DNA of 64,000 bases, from assembly GCF_001653565.1 (NCBI RefSeq), contig NZ_LYPB01000081.1, positions 82,057 through 146,056 on the forward strand. Reading direction: 5' to 3'. The notes beneath the pieces were generated by a model. It made no database searches, had not been told where the DNA came from, and saw only the letters and a program-made list of their open reading frames with translations. The position numbers and the translations under genes are program-made. Of the stretch, positions 18,367 to 27,738 are shown piece after piece. The DNA comes from Paenibacillus oryzisoli (GTDB lineage Bacteria > Bacillota > Bacilli > Paenibacillales > NBRC-103111). Numbering within the stretch: position 1 is the first letter of the stretch; each line of letters starts with the position of its first letter.

Positions 18367-19152
18367 ATGGCGATTGGCGACGAGATCGATGATGAAATTA
18401 TACAGAGCTTACCATCAGGCGTAGCTCTTAGTTGGGGAATTGTTAAGCCGTCACGCAGAGGGCCCAAGGGTGAGCTAAGCATCAAGAAAATCGTTGACGC
18501 GGCGATTGAAATTGCTGACAAGGATGGACTTTCAGCGGTGTCGATGAGCAGAGTGGCCCAATCATTGGGATACACGACGATGTCGCTCTATCGCTACATT
18601 ACAAGCAAGGAAGACTTGCTCGTGCTTATGCAGGATGCGGTGTGTGACATTCCAATTCCACAAGAAGTGCCAGGTAAGTCGTGGCGTGAGGAAATGGGGG
18701 AATATGTCTGGGCATGCGTAGAAATGTTCCGCAAACATCCGTGGTATAGTGATATTCCGATCACGAGTGTTCCCCTTGCGCCCAATAATCTTCAGGTGAT
18801 CGACTGGATGTTGAGAATCATGCGGGATTTTCCGCTGAATGATTTTGAGAAGATGTCGTTTCTACTCCTTGTCAGCAGCTATTCCAGAGCATGCGGCCTA
18901 ATTGCAAGGGACATGGATAAGGCAATCCGTGATGGTGCGAGCCCCGAAACATTTAGCGGTGTTAACTATGGAGCAGCACTGAAACAGCTGGTGAAACCGG
19001 ACCGGTTTCCTAATCTGCATCCTATCTTAATGGCAGGTGCTTATACGGATGAGGCGGAGAACCCGATCGGTAATGATCTGGCGTTTGGACTCGAGCGGAT
19101 CTTGGATGGGATTGAGCATTATTTGCAGGAGAAAGGTGCGGGGGGAGAGTAG
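18367..19152 (+). CDS. TetR/AcrR-family transcriptional regulator
   Basis: A DNA-binding repressor of 261 residues. The N-terminal HTH lies at about residues 40-90 (IVDAAIEIADKDGLSAVSMS, then YTTMSLYRYITSKEDLL). The C-terminal part resembles the TetR_C domain of tetracycline-type repressors. It has an unusually long ~35-residue acidic N-terminal extension before the HTH. The ATG at 18367 is preferred over 18358, because GGAGG at 18352-18356 is ten bases upstream of it. No efflux pump is adjacent; the divergent neighbour is the secreted phytase-like protein. Confidence 0.88.
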   Translation: MAIGDEIDDEIIQSLPSGVALSWGIVKPSRRGPKGELSIKKIVDAAIEIADKDGLSAVSMSRVAQSLGYTTMSLYRYITSKEDLLVLMQDAVCDIPIPQEVPGKSWREEMGEYVWACVEMFRKHPWYSDIPITSVPLAPNNLQVIDWMLRIMRDFPLNDFEKMSFLLLVSSYSRACGLIARDMDKAIRDGASPETFSGVNYGAALKQLVKPDRFPNLHPILMAGAYTDEAENPIGNDLAFGLERILDGIEHYLQEKGAGGE

Positions 19153-19516
19153 TTGGCATTTTAAATAAAATAAGAAACGGCTATCTCAAGTAGAGAATAT
19201 TACTTGTGGTCAGCCTTTTTTTAACTCTAAGCACTGATCAGGCTTTTGAAAATGCAAAATAAGTGCCTTTTAGCAGTTTTGAATTTAGCCGATTGTTCTA
19301 TTTCAGGGAATAAATAGTTATGACATAACGTTAACCACGGCAATCTGAGTTTTCTACTAGATAAGGTAATGGCATAACTTTTTCTACTTGAACGGTTTGT
19401 CAATGTTTCTATATTTCATAGATAGGATAATTTGTAATATTTAGTATACTCATGGGGTTTCGGTCTACTATAATGAGGAGAGGTTTAAAGGTGAATTTTA
19501 ATAGGGGGATAAGATC
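19153..19516. other. Intergenic region with terminator and decayed dispersed repeats
   Basis: A terminator-like hairpin occupies 19179-19222. At 19245-19390 there is a GAAAATGCAAAA...TTAGCAG segment, resembling 25298-25340, and a TAGTTATGACATAACGTTA palindrome at 19315-19333, resembling the repeats at 25525-25711. No gene was seen. Confidence 0.6.
19179..19222 (+). terminator. Intrinsic terminator after the TetR gene
   Basis: GGCT...CAAGTA pairs with TACTTG...AGCC, with an internal mismatch, and a run of seven T follows. Confidence 0.75.
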
Positions 19517-21427
19517 TTGAAATTTAGTAAGAAATATATGTGGTTTGTTGCAGTTGTTCTACTTCTTTTATCCATAGGGCAATTCATAGGAGGTACTAGA
19601 ACAGTCCATGCGGAATCGGTAACTGTGGTGACGATCGAAGATCCCGCTTTAGATGCGTTAATTCGAAAACAGTTGAAACTTTCAGATGCGCCGATTACAG
19701 AGAAGGATATGTTGTCACTGCAGTCGATTTCAGGAGCAAGTTGGTTAGGAATCAAAAGCTTACAAGGCTTGGAATATGCTGAAAATCTAACCTCTATTCG
19801 TTTGGGTGAAAATAAAATTTCTGATTTAACGCCGATTACTAATTTAACACATCTCGTGTCTCTTGATTTTAATCATAATGAATTAACCGATATTAGCGCT
19901 TTAAGCAGATTGATTAATTTAAAAGATTTAAACTTATACGTTAATAAAATACGCAATCTGGAGCCTCTAAGAGGACTAACTAAACTCGAAGTATTAACTC
20001 TTTATGGTAACGAAATTTATGACATATCTCCTTTATATGGATTGGTTAATATGACTTCATTGCAAGTTTCTTTTAATCACATTAAAGATGTCTCCTCGCT
20101 GTCAGGCTTAATCAATTTAACTTCGCTATACATAGGCAGTAATGAAATCGAAGATATTAGCATGCTGAACAAATTGACGAAACTAACCTCACTTTCAATT
20201 AGCCGTAATCACATTTCAGATATCCAAGTTATCCAAAACATGCCGGGGCTTACCATCCTAAGTTTTGATGACAACCCAGTTAAAGATTTTTCTGTTATTC
20301 AAAATCTAAAAAAACTGTATTGGCTCAATCTTTCCAACTTTGGAATCGAAGATCTAACTTTCTTGCAGGACATGCATAGTTTGACTCGACTCGACCTTTC
20401 TAAAAATCATATCCGAGACATTAGACCTCTAACGAAGTTGATTTCTTTAGAACATCTGAACGTAATGAATAATCAGATCACTGAACTGAACCCGTTGTTA
20501 CTTATGACGAACTTGTCCGATTTACAACTCAGCTATAATCCAATTACCGATATTACGCCATTAGTGCAATTGCATAAACTATCAACGCTATTTCTGGATA
20601 GGGTTCCGGTGCAAGACTTTTCAAGGCTTGGGCAATTGACATCTCTTACTTTTTTAACATTGGGATACAATGATCTCTCTGATATCTCTTATTTATCTAA
20701 CCTGGAGCGATTAAACTACATTTCACTAGATGGAAATGACATCCAAAATTTAACGCCTTTAAAGGATCTTCGTCGATTGGTGAGTTTGAGTGTATCCAAT
20801 AGTAATGTCACTGATATTTCGGGAATTAAGGGGTTTTCAACCTTAGCGGATTTAGATGTGAGCTTCAATCAGATTAAAGACATTTCGGCTTTAACCCAGC
20901 TTGTGAACTTAACGAAGGTATACTTGGCTAACAATCAGATCACTAATATTGAAGCACTAAATGACCATCCAAAACTGTGGGAGATTCACATCGGGAATAA
21001 CCCGCTTGATGATAGATCACTAGAATTTATAGAGAATGCTAAGAAGCGCGGTGTTGTCATTTCACATGGCAATGAGCTCACAGTGAAGATCAATAATGAT
21101 ATTCAAATTTTTAGCAACGATGAGAAACCTCTGCGTGAAGAGGGGAGTGTCTTACTTCCGATGCGTCGAATTTTCAACGCTCTAAGCGCAAGTGTGACGT
21201 GGGACGAGCAAAAGCGTACGGTCAAAGCGACGAAAGGAGATAAGGAGGTACTATTAACGATTGATTCGAAAGAAGCATTCGTGAATGGCAGTGTCATTCA
21301 GCTAGAAATGGCTCCTAAGATACAAAATGGAACGACGTTCGTGCCCGTCCGGTTTGTCAGCGAAACGCTCGGCGCTAAGGTAGAGTGGGATGAGAAGAAT
21401 CAAACGGTCGTAATTGTAAGCAAGTAG
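19517..21427 (+). CDS. Secreted leucine-rich-repeat protein with C-terminal copper-amine-oxidase-type domain
   Basis: A secreted or wall-associated protein of 636 residues with a signal peptide (residues 1-~34, ending VHAES). Residues ~65-500 hold about twenty 22-residue SDS22/internalin-type leucine-rich repeats of the pattern LTSLxLxxNxIxDIxPL. The last ~95 residues are the copper amine oxidase N-terminal-like domain (LLPMRRIFNAL, TFVPVRFVSETLGAKVEWD). The domain pair suggests protein-protein or glycan contact at the cell surface. There is no LPXTG sorting signal. It is followed after 21 bases by a related gene, so the two form an operon. Confidence 0.92.
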   Translation: MKFSKKYMWFVAVVLLLLSIGQFIGGTRTVHAESVTVVTIEDPALDALIRKQLKLSDAPITEKDMLSLQSISGASWLGIKSLQGLEYAENLTSIRLGENKISDLTPITNLTHLVSLDFNHNELTDISALSRLINLKDLNLYVNKIRNLEPLRGLTKLEVLTLYGNEIYDISPLYGLVNMTSLQVSFNHIKDVSSLSGLINLTSLYIGSNEIEDISMLNKLTKLTSLSISRNHISDIQVIQNMPGLTILSFDDNPVKDFSVIQNLKKLYWLNLSNFGIEDLTFLQDMHSLTRLDLSKNHIRDIRPLTKLISLEHLNVMNNQITELNPLLLMTNLSDLQLSYNPITDITPLVQLHKLSTLFLDRVPVQDFSRLGQLTSLTFLTLGYNDLSDISYLSNLERLNYISLDGNDIQNLTPLKDLRRLVSLSVSNSNVTDISGIKGFSTLADLDVSFNQIKDISALTQLVNLTKVYLANNQITNIEALNDHPKLWEIHIGNNPLDDRSLEFIENAKKRGVVISHGNELTVKINNDIQIFSNDEKPLREEGSVLLPMRRIFNALSASVTWDEQKRTVKATKGDKEVLLTIDSKEAFVNGSVIQLEMAPKIQNGTTFVPVRFVSETLGAKVEWDEKNQTVVIVSK

Positions 21428-21448
21428 AATGAAATGGAGGCATGAACA

Positions 21449-23557
21449 GTGAAATATAAAATTATTGCCATTGCTTTAATTGGGATATTATCAGGAGGCA
21501 GTTTGGTCCCAACTCAGACATATGCTGCATCGCCAGAGGTTAAAATCGAGGATGCAGTTCTCGAAAAAGAAATTCGTGCAGAGCTGAAACTAGAAGAAGG
21601 TACGGCACTGGATTATACAAATTTACAAAAACTAACGTCCCTATATCCGAAGGGGAAAGAGAAAATAAAGAGTGTTAAAGGTCTGAATATGGCACATAAT
21701 CTAGAACAATTATACTTGCCTAATCAGGAAATCACTGATATCAGTCCGCTAGGTAGTTTGTATAAGTTAACATTTCTTGCTATTAATAATAATCAAATTC
21801 AAAATGCTTGTCCGATCGCGAATCTGTCTGACTTACAAAAGTTAGTCATTTCTAATAATCAAATTGAGGAAATTGGGTGTTTTTCTCGTCTGACTGGTCT
21901 GACAGACTTACTGGCAAGTAACAATAAAATTAAAGATATTCTACCACTTACCAAACTTAAGCTTGGTTGGCTTGATGTCTCAAATAACCCAGTTGCAGAT
22001 ATCACATCGATCAGCGTAATGAATAAACTACGCCAAATCTATGTTACCAAAGATTCTCTTAATGAAAAGTCTAACGCCCTGTTGAAGCAATTGGAACAAT
22101 CAGGGATTGCGGTAAATCGGGCTTCTGCTTCATCTGACGAGGTGTCTGGCATCTCCGTATTAGTGAACGATGAGCGTGTTCTGTTTGATCTTGCTCCATT
22201 GGTAGATGCGGGATCGACTTTGGTACAGTTCCGACCTCTTTTTGAAAAGTTAGGTTTCGTTATTCAGTGGGATGGGACAACACGAACCATTCAAGCGGAG
22301 AAGCAAGGAACGAAGATTACCCTACAGGTTGATAATCCAATGGCTACTTTAAACGGGAATTCCAATACGTTAACCGTTGCGCCGAGAAATATCGAGGGCA
22401 GTATTTTTGTGCCCATCCGGTTTGTAGGAGAAGCGTCCAAATTTGTAGTGACTTGGGAAAGTAGCTCGAAAACCATTTATCTTCAATCTACGCGAACTAT
22501 TGTTACTCCTGATGAAAAGTTAAAAGTGACCTTGGGAGGTAATTGGCTGAGTAGAACGCCTCCAGTAAACTCTAATTACCAAATATATGCGGTAAGTAGT
22601 AATAATGCTTTGATTTCTGGTTCAGAGTCTAAGACACTATTTGATAAGAATTTGACACTAGATGAATACGAAGCTGGTATAAAAAAAATGTTGGAAGCGC
22701 AGAAGATAACGAAGTTTTACGAGGAGAAGTCATTGACGACAAACGGATTGAATGCAAAGCAATTTTCCTACTCAAAGAACGGAACAAAGGGTGAGGATTT
22801 TACAGTTACGCATACAATAGTCGATGGGAAGTACAATTTTTTCAATGTTATTCTTTTCTCGGGAGAACTCGTTTTCTCTGAGATTAATAAAGAATATCAA
22901 AATATCTTACAAACGTTAGAAGAAATCAAAACACCCTATCAGCTAAGCAAAGAAAAGTTTGGTGCTCTTAAGCCAACCGAACGATTATTAGAAGCAGCAC
23001 ATTATTATCGAAATCTAGGCTTTTTTGAAAGTGAAAAGGGACTGACAAGTCAAGAATTTGATAACAAAATGCTGGAATTAGAAAAGAAGTTTACAGATTG
23101 GAATCCTTTTGATTCTAGCGAGTATTACGATGACTTAGCTGAACTCTCACTTTTAATAGCAGACGAAGACCGTGTTTGGGTAGAGGATTGGGATTTAGAT
23201 GTCGGTAAGGGGAAAAATACTTACTTAACCACGTTAGGACAGTGGAGCAAGATATCACGTGGGGCATTTCAGCCGATTGATATAAAGGAAACATGGGAAG
23301 CAGAAGAAGGGCCAATTACCGTTAGCTTCAAGTTGAATGGACAAGAGCGAGTCATTTATCCTGAGTATGTGGGTGGTTATATGAATACCTATGGTTTACT
23401 CAAGGAAATTAATGACATGATTAAGCCAAGTGGATATCAGTTCGCTGTGGTGGAGAATGATGATGAAGAGGTTATGGTGACAGCGTTAAAGGCGGAAGAG
23501 AAAATGAAACTGCAACAGGATCGGTACATTGATTTCGATTTCATCACGTTCGACTAA
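21449..23557 (+). CDS. Secreted LRR protein with central copper-amine-oxidase-type domain and unknown C-terminal half
   Basis: A 702-residue secreted protein, paralogous to its upstream neighbour. The signal peptide ends TYAAS. About five leucine-rich repeats occupy residues ~75-205. The copper amine oxidase-like domain lies at ~240-345 (LVQFRPLFEKLGF, IFVPIRFVGEASKF). Beyond ~350 there is a part I do not recognise. It includes a PsbP-like stretch (LKVTLGGNWLSRT), then an acidic helical tail with WNPFDSSEYYDDLAEL and a Lys-rich end. No cell-wall anchor is visible. It may be a surface sensor or adhesin; this is inference from the domains. Confidence 0.9.
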   Translation: MKYKIIAIALIGILSGGSLVPTQTYAASPEVKIEDAVLEKEIRAELKLEEGTALDYTNLQKLTSLYPKGKEKIKSVKGLNMAHNLEQLYLPNQEITDISPLGSLYKLTFLAINNNQIQNACPIANLSDLQKLVISNNQIEEIGCFSRLTGLTDLLASNNKIKDILPLTKLKLGWLDVSNNPVADITSISVMNKLRQIYVTKDSLNEKSNALLKQLEQSGIAVNRASASSDEVSGISVLVNDERVLFDLAPLVDAGSTLVQFRPLFEKLGFVIQWDGTTRTIQAEKQGTKITLQVDNPMATLNGNSNTLTVAPRNIEGSIFVPIRFVGEASKFVVTWESSSKTIYLQSTRTIVTPDEKLKVTLGGNWLSRTPPVNSNYQIYAVSSNNALISGSESKTLFDKNLTLDEYEAGIKKMLEAQKITKFYEEKSLTTNGLNAKQFSYSKNGTKGEDFTVTHTIVDGKYNFFNVILFSGELVFSEINKEYQNILQTLEEIKTPYQLSKEKFGALKPTERLLEAAHYYRNLGFFESEKGLTSQEFDNKMLELEKKFTDWNPFDSSEYYDDLAELSLLIADEDRVWVEDWDLDVGKGKNTYLTTLGQWSKISRGAFQPIDIKETWEAEEGPITVSFKLNGQERVIYPEYVGGYMNTYGLLKEINDMIKPSGYQFAVVENDDEEVMVTALKAEEKMKLQQDRYIDFDFITFD

Positions 23558-23574
23558 TACAAAGCTAGTACACC

Positions 23575-23613
23575 AAAAAGGCCATCCTCCAATAAGAAGG
23601 AATGGCCTTTTTT
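23575..23613 (+). terminator. Convergent intrinsic terminator
   Basis: AAAAAGGCCAT (23575-23585) pairs with ATGGCCTTTTT (within 23602-23612). It serves the LRR operon and the converging RCC1-repeat gene, whose stop codon overlaps its right edge. Confidence 0.9.
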
Positions 23614-25148
23614 CATTTCGTAAGGATGTTAACGGTCTGCGTTTCAGGAACCCAGGTAACCTTGCTACCTAGTGATTCGGCTATACGGACAGGCACTAGC
23701 GTGCTCCCATTCACATTGGTAGGAGGAGCGTCAAGCGTAATTGACTGCCCATTCAAGATGCCCGTCGGGTTTCCTACGACCAAGGTCAGAACGCTGTTGC
23801 CTTTGGTTGCTGTAATGGTTGATGAAGCAGCGTCCCAAGTAACCACGGCACCTATTGATTCGAATATTTTACGTAAGGGAACCAGTGTACTGCCATTCAT
23901 CATCATAGGTTGCTGCTCGAACGAGAGCAATGTCCCATCTAGACGTACAGAAATTAGAGTAGTTTGAGGTGGAGCTTCTTCATTTCTACTCTTTATCCAA
24001 ACAGGCTCTGTCCGATACCACTCTGTACCGTCTCCGGAATAACCGCCGCCCCACGACCAAAGTGTGCCATCTTCTCTAAGTGCCAAGGAACGAAAACCAG
24101 TCCCATGTGCTCCGATTTTTGTGACTTTCATCAAGTTATTGACCTGTACAGGGACATCACTATTATCATAGGTTCCAATGCCTAATTGACCGCCACGGTT
24201 ATTCCCACTTGTCCAGACAGTACCATCTTTCTTTAGGTAAAGGGGACCGCCAGCGGTGGCGCGGATATCAATAATGTCTTGGATACCTTGTACCTTCTGA
24301 GGAGCGGATTTATTAGCTGTGTCTTGTCCAGCGACAACACCTTGACCACTTGAGCCAAAGGCCCAAACGGTGCCATCCTTTTGTAGTGCATATGAATTGG
24401 CTCCGCCTGCAGCGATAGCTGTAATATCACTGAGTCCATCTATCTTAACGATTGCTCCTTGATTTAACGTCCATACTGCTCCATCTTTTCCAAGAACTAC
24501 GAGATTGTCGCCATATCCTGTAGAAATACTACTCACATTTTGAAATCTTAATTGGACAGGATACGTGTAGGTGCCTGTAGACCCATCGGGTTTCTTATAG
24601 TAGATGCCTCCCCAAGCCCATAAGGTACCGTCATCTTTAATCGCATAACTTTTCCCCCAAGCTCCCCAAACCGAAACCACATTTGATAATCCTTCCACTT
24701 GATGTGGGAGAGCTCGGTTATTGTCGATAACCATTTTGCCTGAGCCTGTCTCCAGAGATGTCTGCATACCATCACCGATTTGCCCGCCTAAATTGTCACC
24801 CCATACCCACACTGTGCCATCTTTTTTAACAGCAAGTGCGTGCTCGGAACCAGCAGCGATGGAGATGACATTATTCAATTCTTTTACCTGAGTAGGAACT
24901 TTCGTGTTCGTAGCACTTGGACCTTTTTCGCCATTGCCAAAAACACCATTACGATTCGTTTCTCCCCATGCCCAAACGGTGCCGTCGTTTTTGATTCCTA
25001 GGCTGACACGTCCACCTACAGCGATATCCTTCCAGCCAATACTAGCTCCTTCAGCATGGATATGCGGGATAGAAGTCGTAATGGTGAAATTCAGTATTAA
25101 ACCTAAAGCTAATGCGGTTTTTGCTAAAATCTTAGACTGAATGTACAT
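23613..25148 (-). CDS. Secreted RCC1-repeat protein with C-terminal copper-amine-oxidase-type domain
   Basis: A 511-residue secreted protein. The signal peptide ends HAEG (about residue 32). About seven RCC1/BNR-type propeller repeats, each with G(T/A)(V/L)W(A/T)WG and a following G-rich turn, fill residues ~40-375. The last ~110 residues are a copper amine oxidase N-terminal-like domain (STLVPLRKIFESIGAVVTWD, STLVPVRIAESLGSKVTW). It is probably a surface-exposed seven-bladed propeller presenting a binding face. An AAGGAG lies about 14 bases upstream of the ATG. It converges on the LRR operon and shares its C-terminal module. Confidence 0.9.
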   Translation of the reverse strand: MYIQSKILAKTALALGLILNFTITTSIPHIHAEGASIGWKDIAVGGRVSLGIKNDGTVWAWGETNRNGVFGNGEKGPSATNTKVPTQVKELNNVISIAAGSEHALAVKKDGTVWVWGDNLGGQIGDGMQTSLETGSGKMVIDNNRALPHQVEGLSNVVSVWGAWGKSYAIKDDGTLWAWGGIYYKKPDGSTGTYTYPVQLRFQNVSSISTGYGDNLVVLGKDGAVWTLNQGAIVKIDGLSDITAIAAGGANSYALQKDGTVWAFGSSGQGVVAGQDTANKSAPQKVQGIQDIIDIRATAGGPLYLKKDGTVWTSGNNRGGQLGIGTYDNSDVPVQVNNLMKVTKIGAHGTGFRSLALREDGTLWSWGGGYSGDGTEWYRTEPVWIKSRNEEAPPQTTLISVRLDGTLLSFEQQPMMMNGSTLVPLRKIFESIGAVVTWDAASSTITATKGNSVLTLVVGNPTGILNGQSITLDAPPTNVNGSTLVPVRIAESLGSKVTWVPETQTVNILTK

Positions 25149-25774
25149 GTAAAGGTATCATACTCCTTATTTTCAAATGATTTACATACTCATTCTTCAT
25201 TGGAGTGTTATTTCCTTTCGTAGCATGATTTATTGAACGAAATACTGTTCAGTCAGAGATAGATAGAGGGAGTCCCAGTAGCCATTTATTAGGCTTAGAA
25301 AAATGCAAAAGTGCGATCTGTTAGATTGAGCTAGCTGCTTAAAAAGAAAATGCGTGCAAGTGACAGGTTACTTCACGCTGAGTTACATCTCATCGACCAT
25401 CAGTAAAACAACTGGTGTGCTAGTCGATGTCCACCTAAGTTGTATTTAGAACGTGATCATGATCGCGTGTTTCATGTTGAGTACTATGTGTTTTGTCTGA
25501 TGGCCTGCGGCTATCCTTGTGCTTAGCGTTACTCCATAACGCTATTTCGGCAAATCGATCACATTCAAGGGAAATAGAATGATGGCATAACACTATTTCC
25601 TCCTTTTAGGGGGGAATGAGCTAATTAAAGGAGAATAGCGTTACTGCATAACGTTAAATAGGTCTAGTTCGGTAGCGGCCATATAAGATGATAGCATAGC
25701 GTTATTTACCCGAGCATGCTGCACGGGGGTTTCACTCACCCTGCACCTAACTCCTCGTTTGCGAAGATTCCCAG
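25149..25774. repeat. Intergenic region with several dispersed ATAACG palindromic repeats
   Basis: At least four related segments occur: AGCGTTACTCCATAACGCT at 25525-25543, GATGGCATAACACTATTTCC at 25581-25600, TAGCGTTACTGCATAACGTTA at 25637-25657, and ATAGCATAGCGTTATTTACC at 25691-25710. They share a core (T)AGCGTTA-n-CATAACG(C/T)TA palindrome. No gene or clear terminator was found here. They look like a small repetitive-extragenic-palindrome family. Confidence 0.6.
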
Positions 25775-26620
25775 TCACTTCCCGCTCTTCCTACGGAATG
25801 AGAGTAAACACCAACCAATAGCAATAATTAGCAAGGTAACGCACCAGCCAACGGCCCACCAACCGTTGTTCAGCACCGGTGTGCCCATTAGCAATCCGCG
25901 GATGGTCTCGATAACCGGCGTGATCGGCTGATGGTTAGCGAACCCTTGCATCCAAGACGGCATCGTGTTCGTTGGGACGAAAGCGCTGGACAGATAAGGG
26001 AGGAACAGCAGTGCGAATCCATAGCCGCTGGCAGCCGAAGGGCTGCCTGTGACGAGGCCAATCGCGGCGAACAGCCAGGTAAAGGTTAGAATGAACAAGA
26101 TGATGAGGCCAATGGCTCCAAGCCACTCGATGAAGGTTGCATTTGGACGAAAACCAACGAGCAGGGCAACGCCGATGACCATACAAGTAGCAAGCAAGTT
26201 ACGGGCTAGGCTTGCGGCGACATGCCCCGTAATGACACTGATACTGCTGATCGGCATCGTTCGGAAGCGATTGATAATGCCATTGGTCATATCGGTCGCT
26301 ACATCAACAGCTGTGCTTGATGAGCCGAAGCCTGCGCATAACAAGATGATGCCTGGTACGACATAGTTCACATAATTCCCGCTCGGATCAAGGGCGCCGC
26401 CGAAAATATAGGTAAACAGCAGCATCAACATAACAGGCAGCATGATGGCCATCATGAGCGACTCGATGTTGCGCAAGCTGTGACGGATGCTCCGTCCAAC
26501 GAAGACGGCGTTGGTTGCTGCGAATGAAGCTGGCTTTGGCATAGCCAGATTATTCATGTTTGGTCGAGGGTTGTTCAGATTCATCGGCTGTACGTTCTTC
26601 AGCGCATGGAAATCACTCAT
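25775..26620 (-). CDS. ABC-2-type transporter permease (DrrB-like)
   Basis: Membrane subunit of an exporter, 281 residues with six hydrophobic segments and the ABC-2 pattern YVNYVVPGIILLCAGFG and TDMTNGIINRFRTMPIS. DrrB-type permeases export drugs, antibiotics or lipids with a DrrA-type ATPase, which is the upstream gene. The start codon overlaps that gene's stop by four bases, so they are coupled. It begins with a ~45-residue Asn/Pro-rich cytoplasmic stretch. The substrate cannot be read from the sequence. Confidence 0.9.
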   Translation of the reverse strand: MSDFHALKNVQPMNLNNPRPNMNNLAMPKPASFAATNAVFVGRSIRHSLRNIESLMMAIMLPVMLMLLFTYIFGGALDPSGNYVNYVVPGIILLCAGFGSSSTAVDVATDMTNGIINRFRTMPISSISVITGHVAASLARNLLATCMVIGVALLVGFRPNATFIEWLGAIGLIILFILTFTWLFAAIGLVTGSPSAASGYGFALLFLPYLSSAFVPTNTMPSWMQGFANHQPITPVIETIRGLLMGTPVLNNGWWAVGWCVTLLIIAIGWCLLSFRRKSGK

Positions 26621-27507
26621 ACGAGGGAAGCCTCCTTATTATCAGTTGTCGTCAACGCAAGGAAGACGTCATCCATACTTGGTTTGCGGATATAGATGCG
26701 TGTTCCTGGCGGGCACGAGCCCGCAATTTCGTTCAACGTTCGGCTAACATCTTGAACAGTGCCACTCGTCGGTAGGGATAGGATGACTTCGTCCAACGTG
26801 TTCCGCAGCTCAATGACTTCGCCGCCGACACGTGCTTTCAATGATTCCGCAGAGCCGGATGCAACGATGCGTCCATGATTCAGCACAGCAATTTCGTCTG
26901 CAAGCTGATCTGCCTCTTCCAGATATTGCGTCGTCAACAAGATCGTCATGCCTTGCTGCTTCAACTGGAGGATAGTCTCCCACAGGGATCTACGGCTGAC
27001 GGTGTCCAAGCCCGTCGTAGGTTCATCGAGGAAGAGTACCGGACGACTAACGACGAGGCTGACCGCCAGATCCAATCGGCGCCGCATGCCGCCAGAGTAG
27101 GATTTCACACGCTTGCCAGCTGCGGCCTCCAAATCGAATTGCTTAAGAAGCTCAGCTGCACGGACGCGGGACTCACCCGCAGATAAGCCAGCTAGCCGGC
27201 ACATCATAATGATATTTTCCAGACCTGTTAGCACCTCATCTACCGCAGCAAATTGCCCAGTGAGTGTAATTAAACCGCGAACTGCTTTGCGGTCATCGAT
27301 CACGTCATAACCATCGATTCGCGCAACCCCGCTGTCAGGCTCGGATAACGTGGACAAAATATGAATTAATGTCGTTTTCCCAGCTCCGTTAGGCCCAAGC
27401 AGTGCGAATATTGTACCTTTCCCCACCTGTAAATCAATGCCATCCAATACGGTTTGTTTGCCAAAGCTTTTGCGCAAGCCCATAACTTCAATGGAATTTG
27501 TCGTCAT
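26617..27507 (-). CDS. ABC exporter ATP-binding protein (DrrA-like)
   Basis: ATPase of a two-gene exporter, 296 residues. It has Walker A GPNGAGKTT, signature YSGGMRRRLDLA, Walker B VLFLDEPTTGLD and a DrrA-like C-terminal extension ending in RIYIRKPSMDDVFLALT, typical of the daunorubicin resistance ATPases. A GGGGAG ribosome site precedes the ATG. The gene is divergent from the TerD-vWA gene. Self-resistance or drug-efflux is the usual role, but no biosynthesis cluster is nearby. Confidence 0.93.
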   Translation of the reverse strand: MTTNSIEVMGLRKSFGKQTVLDGIDLQVGKGTIFALLGPNGAGKTTLIHILSTLSEPDSGVARIDGYDVIDDRKAVRGLITLTGQFAAVDEVLTGLENIIMMCRLAGLSAGESRVRAAELLKQFDLEAAAGKRVKSYSGGMRRRLDLAVSLVVSRPVLFLDEPTTGLDTVSRRSLWETILQLKQQGMTILLTTQYLEEADQLADEIAVLNHGRIVASGSAESLKARVGGEVIELRNTLDEVILSLPTSGTVQDVSRTLNEIAGSCPPGTRIYIRKPSMDDVFLALTTTDNKEASLV

Positions 27508-27720
27508 TCATTATCTCCCCGTTCTTTTAATTGTCGATCGTATAAACAGTATATTGCATACTCAGTTATTTATGATCGTTCTCAAGACCGATATTGCACT
27601 CCGTCGTGCGTCTCATCATATCAGCCTCGAACTTGCCCATTGGGTAGGGCTGCATAATTTTCTTTTTGAGAGTTCAACATTGTATGGTACTGTTGAAGAT
27701 ATGACGATATTCTTCAATAG

Positions 27721-27738
27721 GAAGGAGATATACATATG
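27721..27738 (+). promoter_or_regulatory. Very strong ribosome binding site identical to the T7 gene 10 type
   Basis: GAAGGAGATATACATATG spans the Shine-Dalgarno sequence and start codon. It fixes the start of the next gene at 27736. The 18 bases equal the phage T7 gene 10 leader used in expression vectors, but the bases further upstream differ from that leader. Confidence 0.85.

Noticed and set aside
27721..27738. Vector contamination
   Set aside because: Only the 18-base ribosome site matches the T7 leader. The upstream sequence and the gene are ordinary chromosomal DNA.
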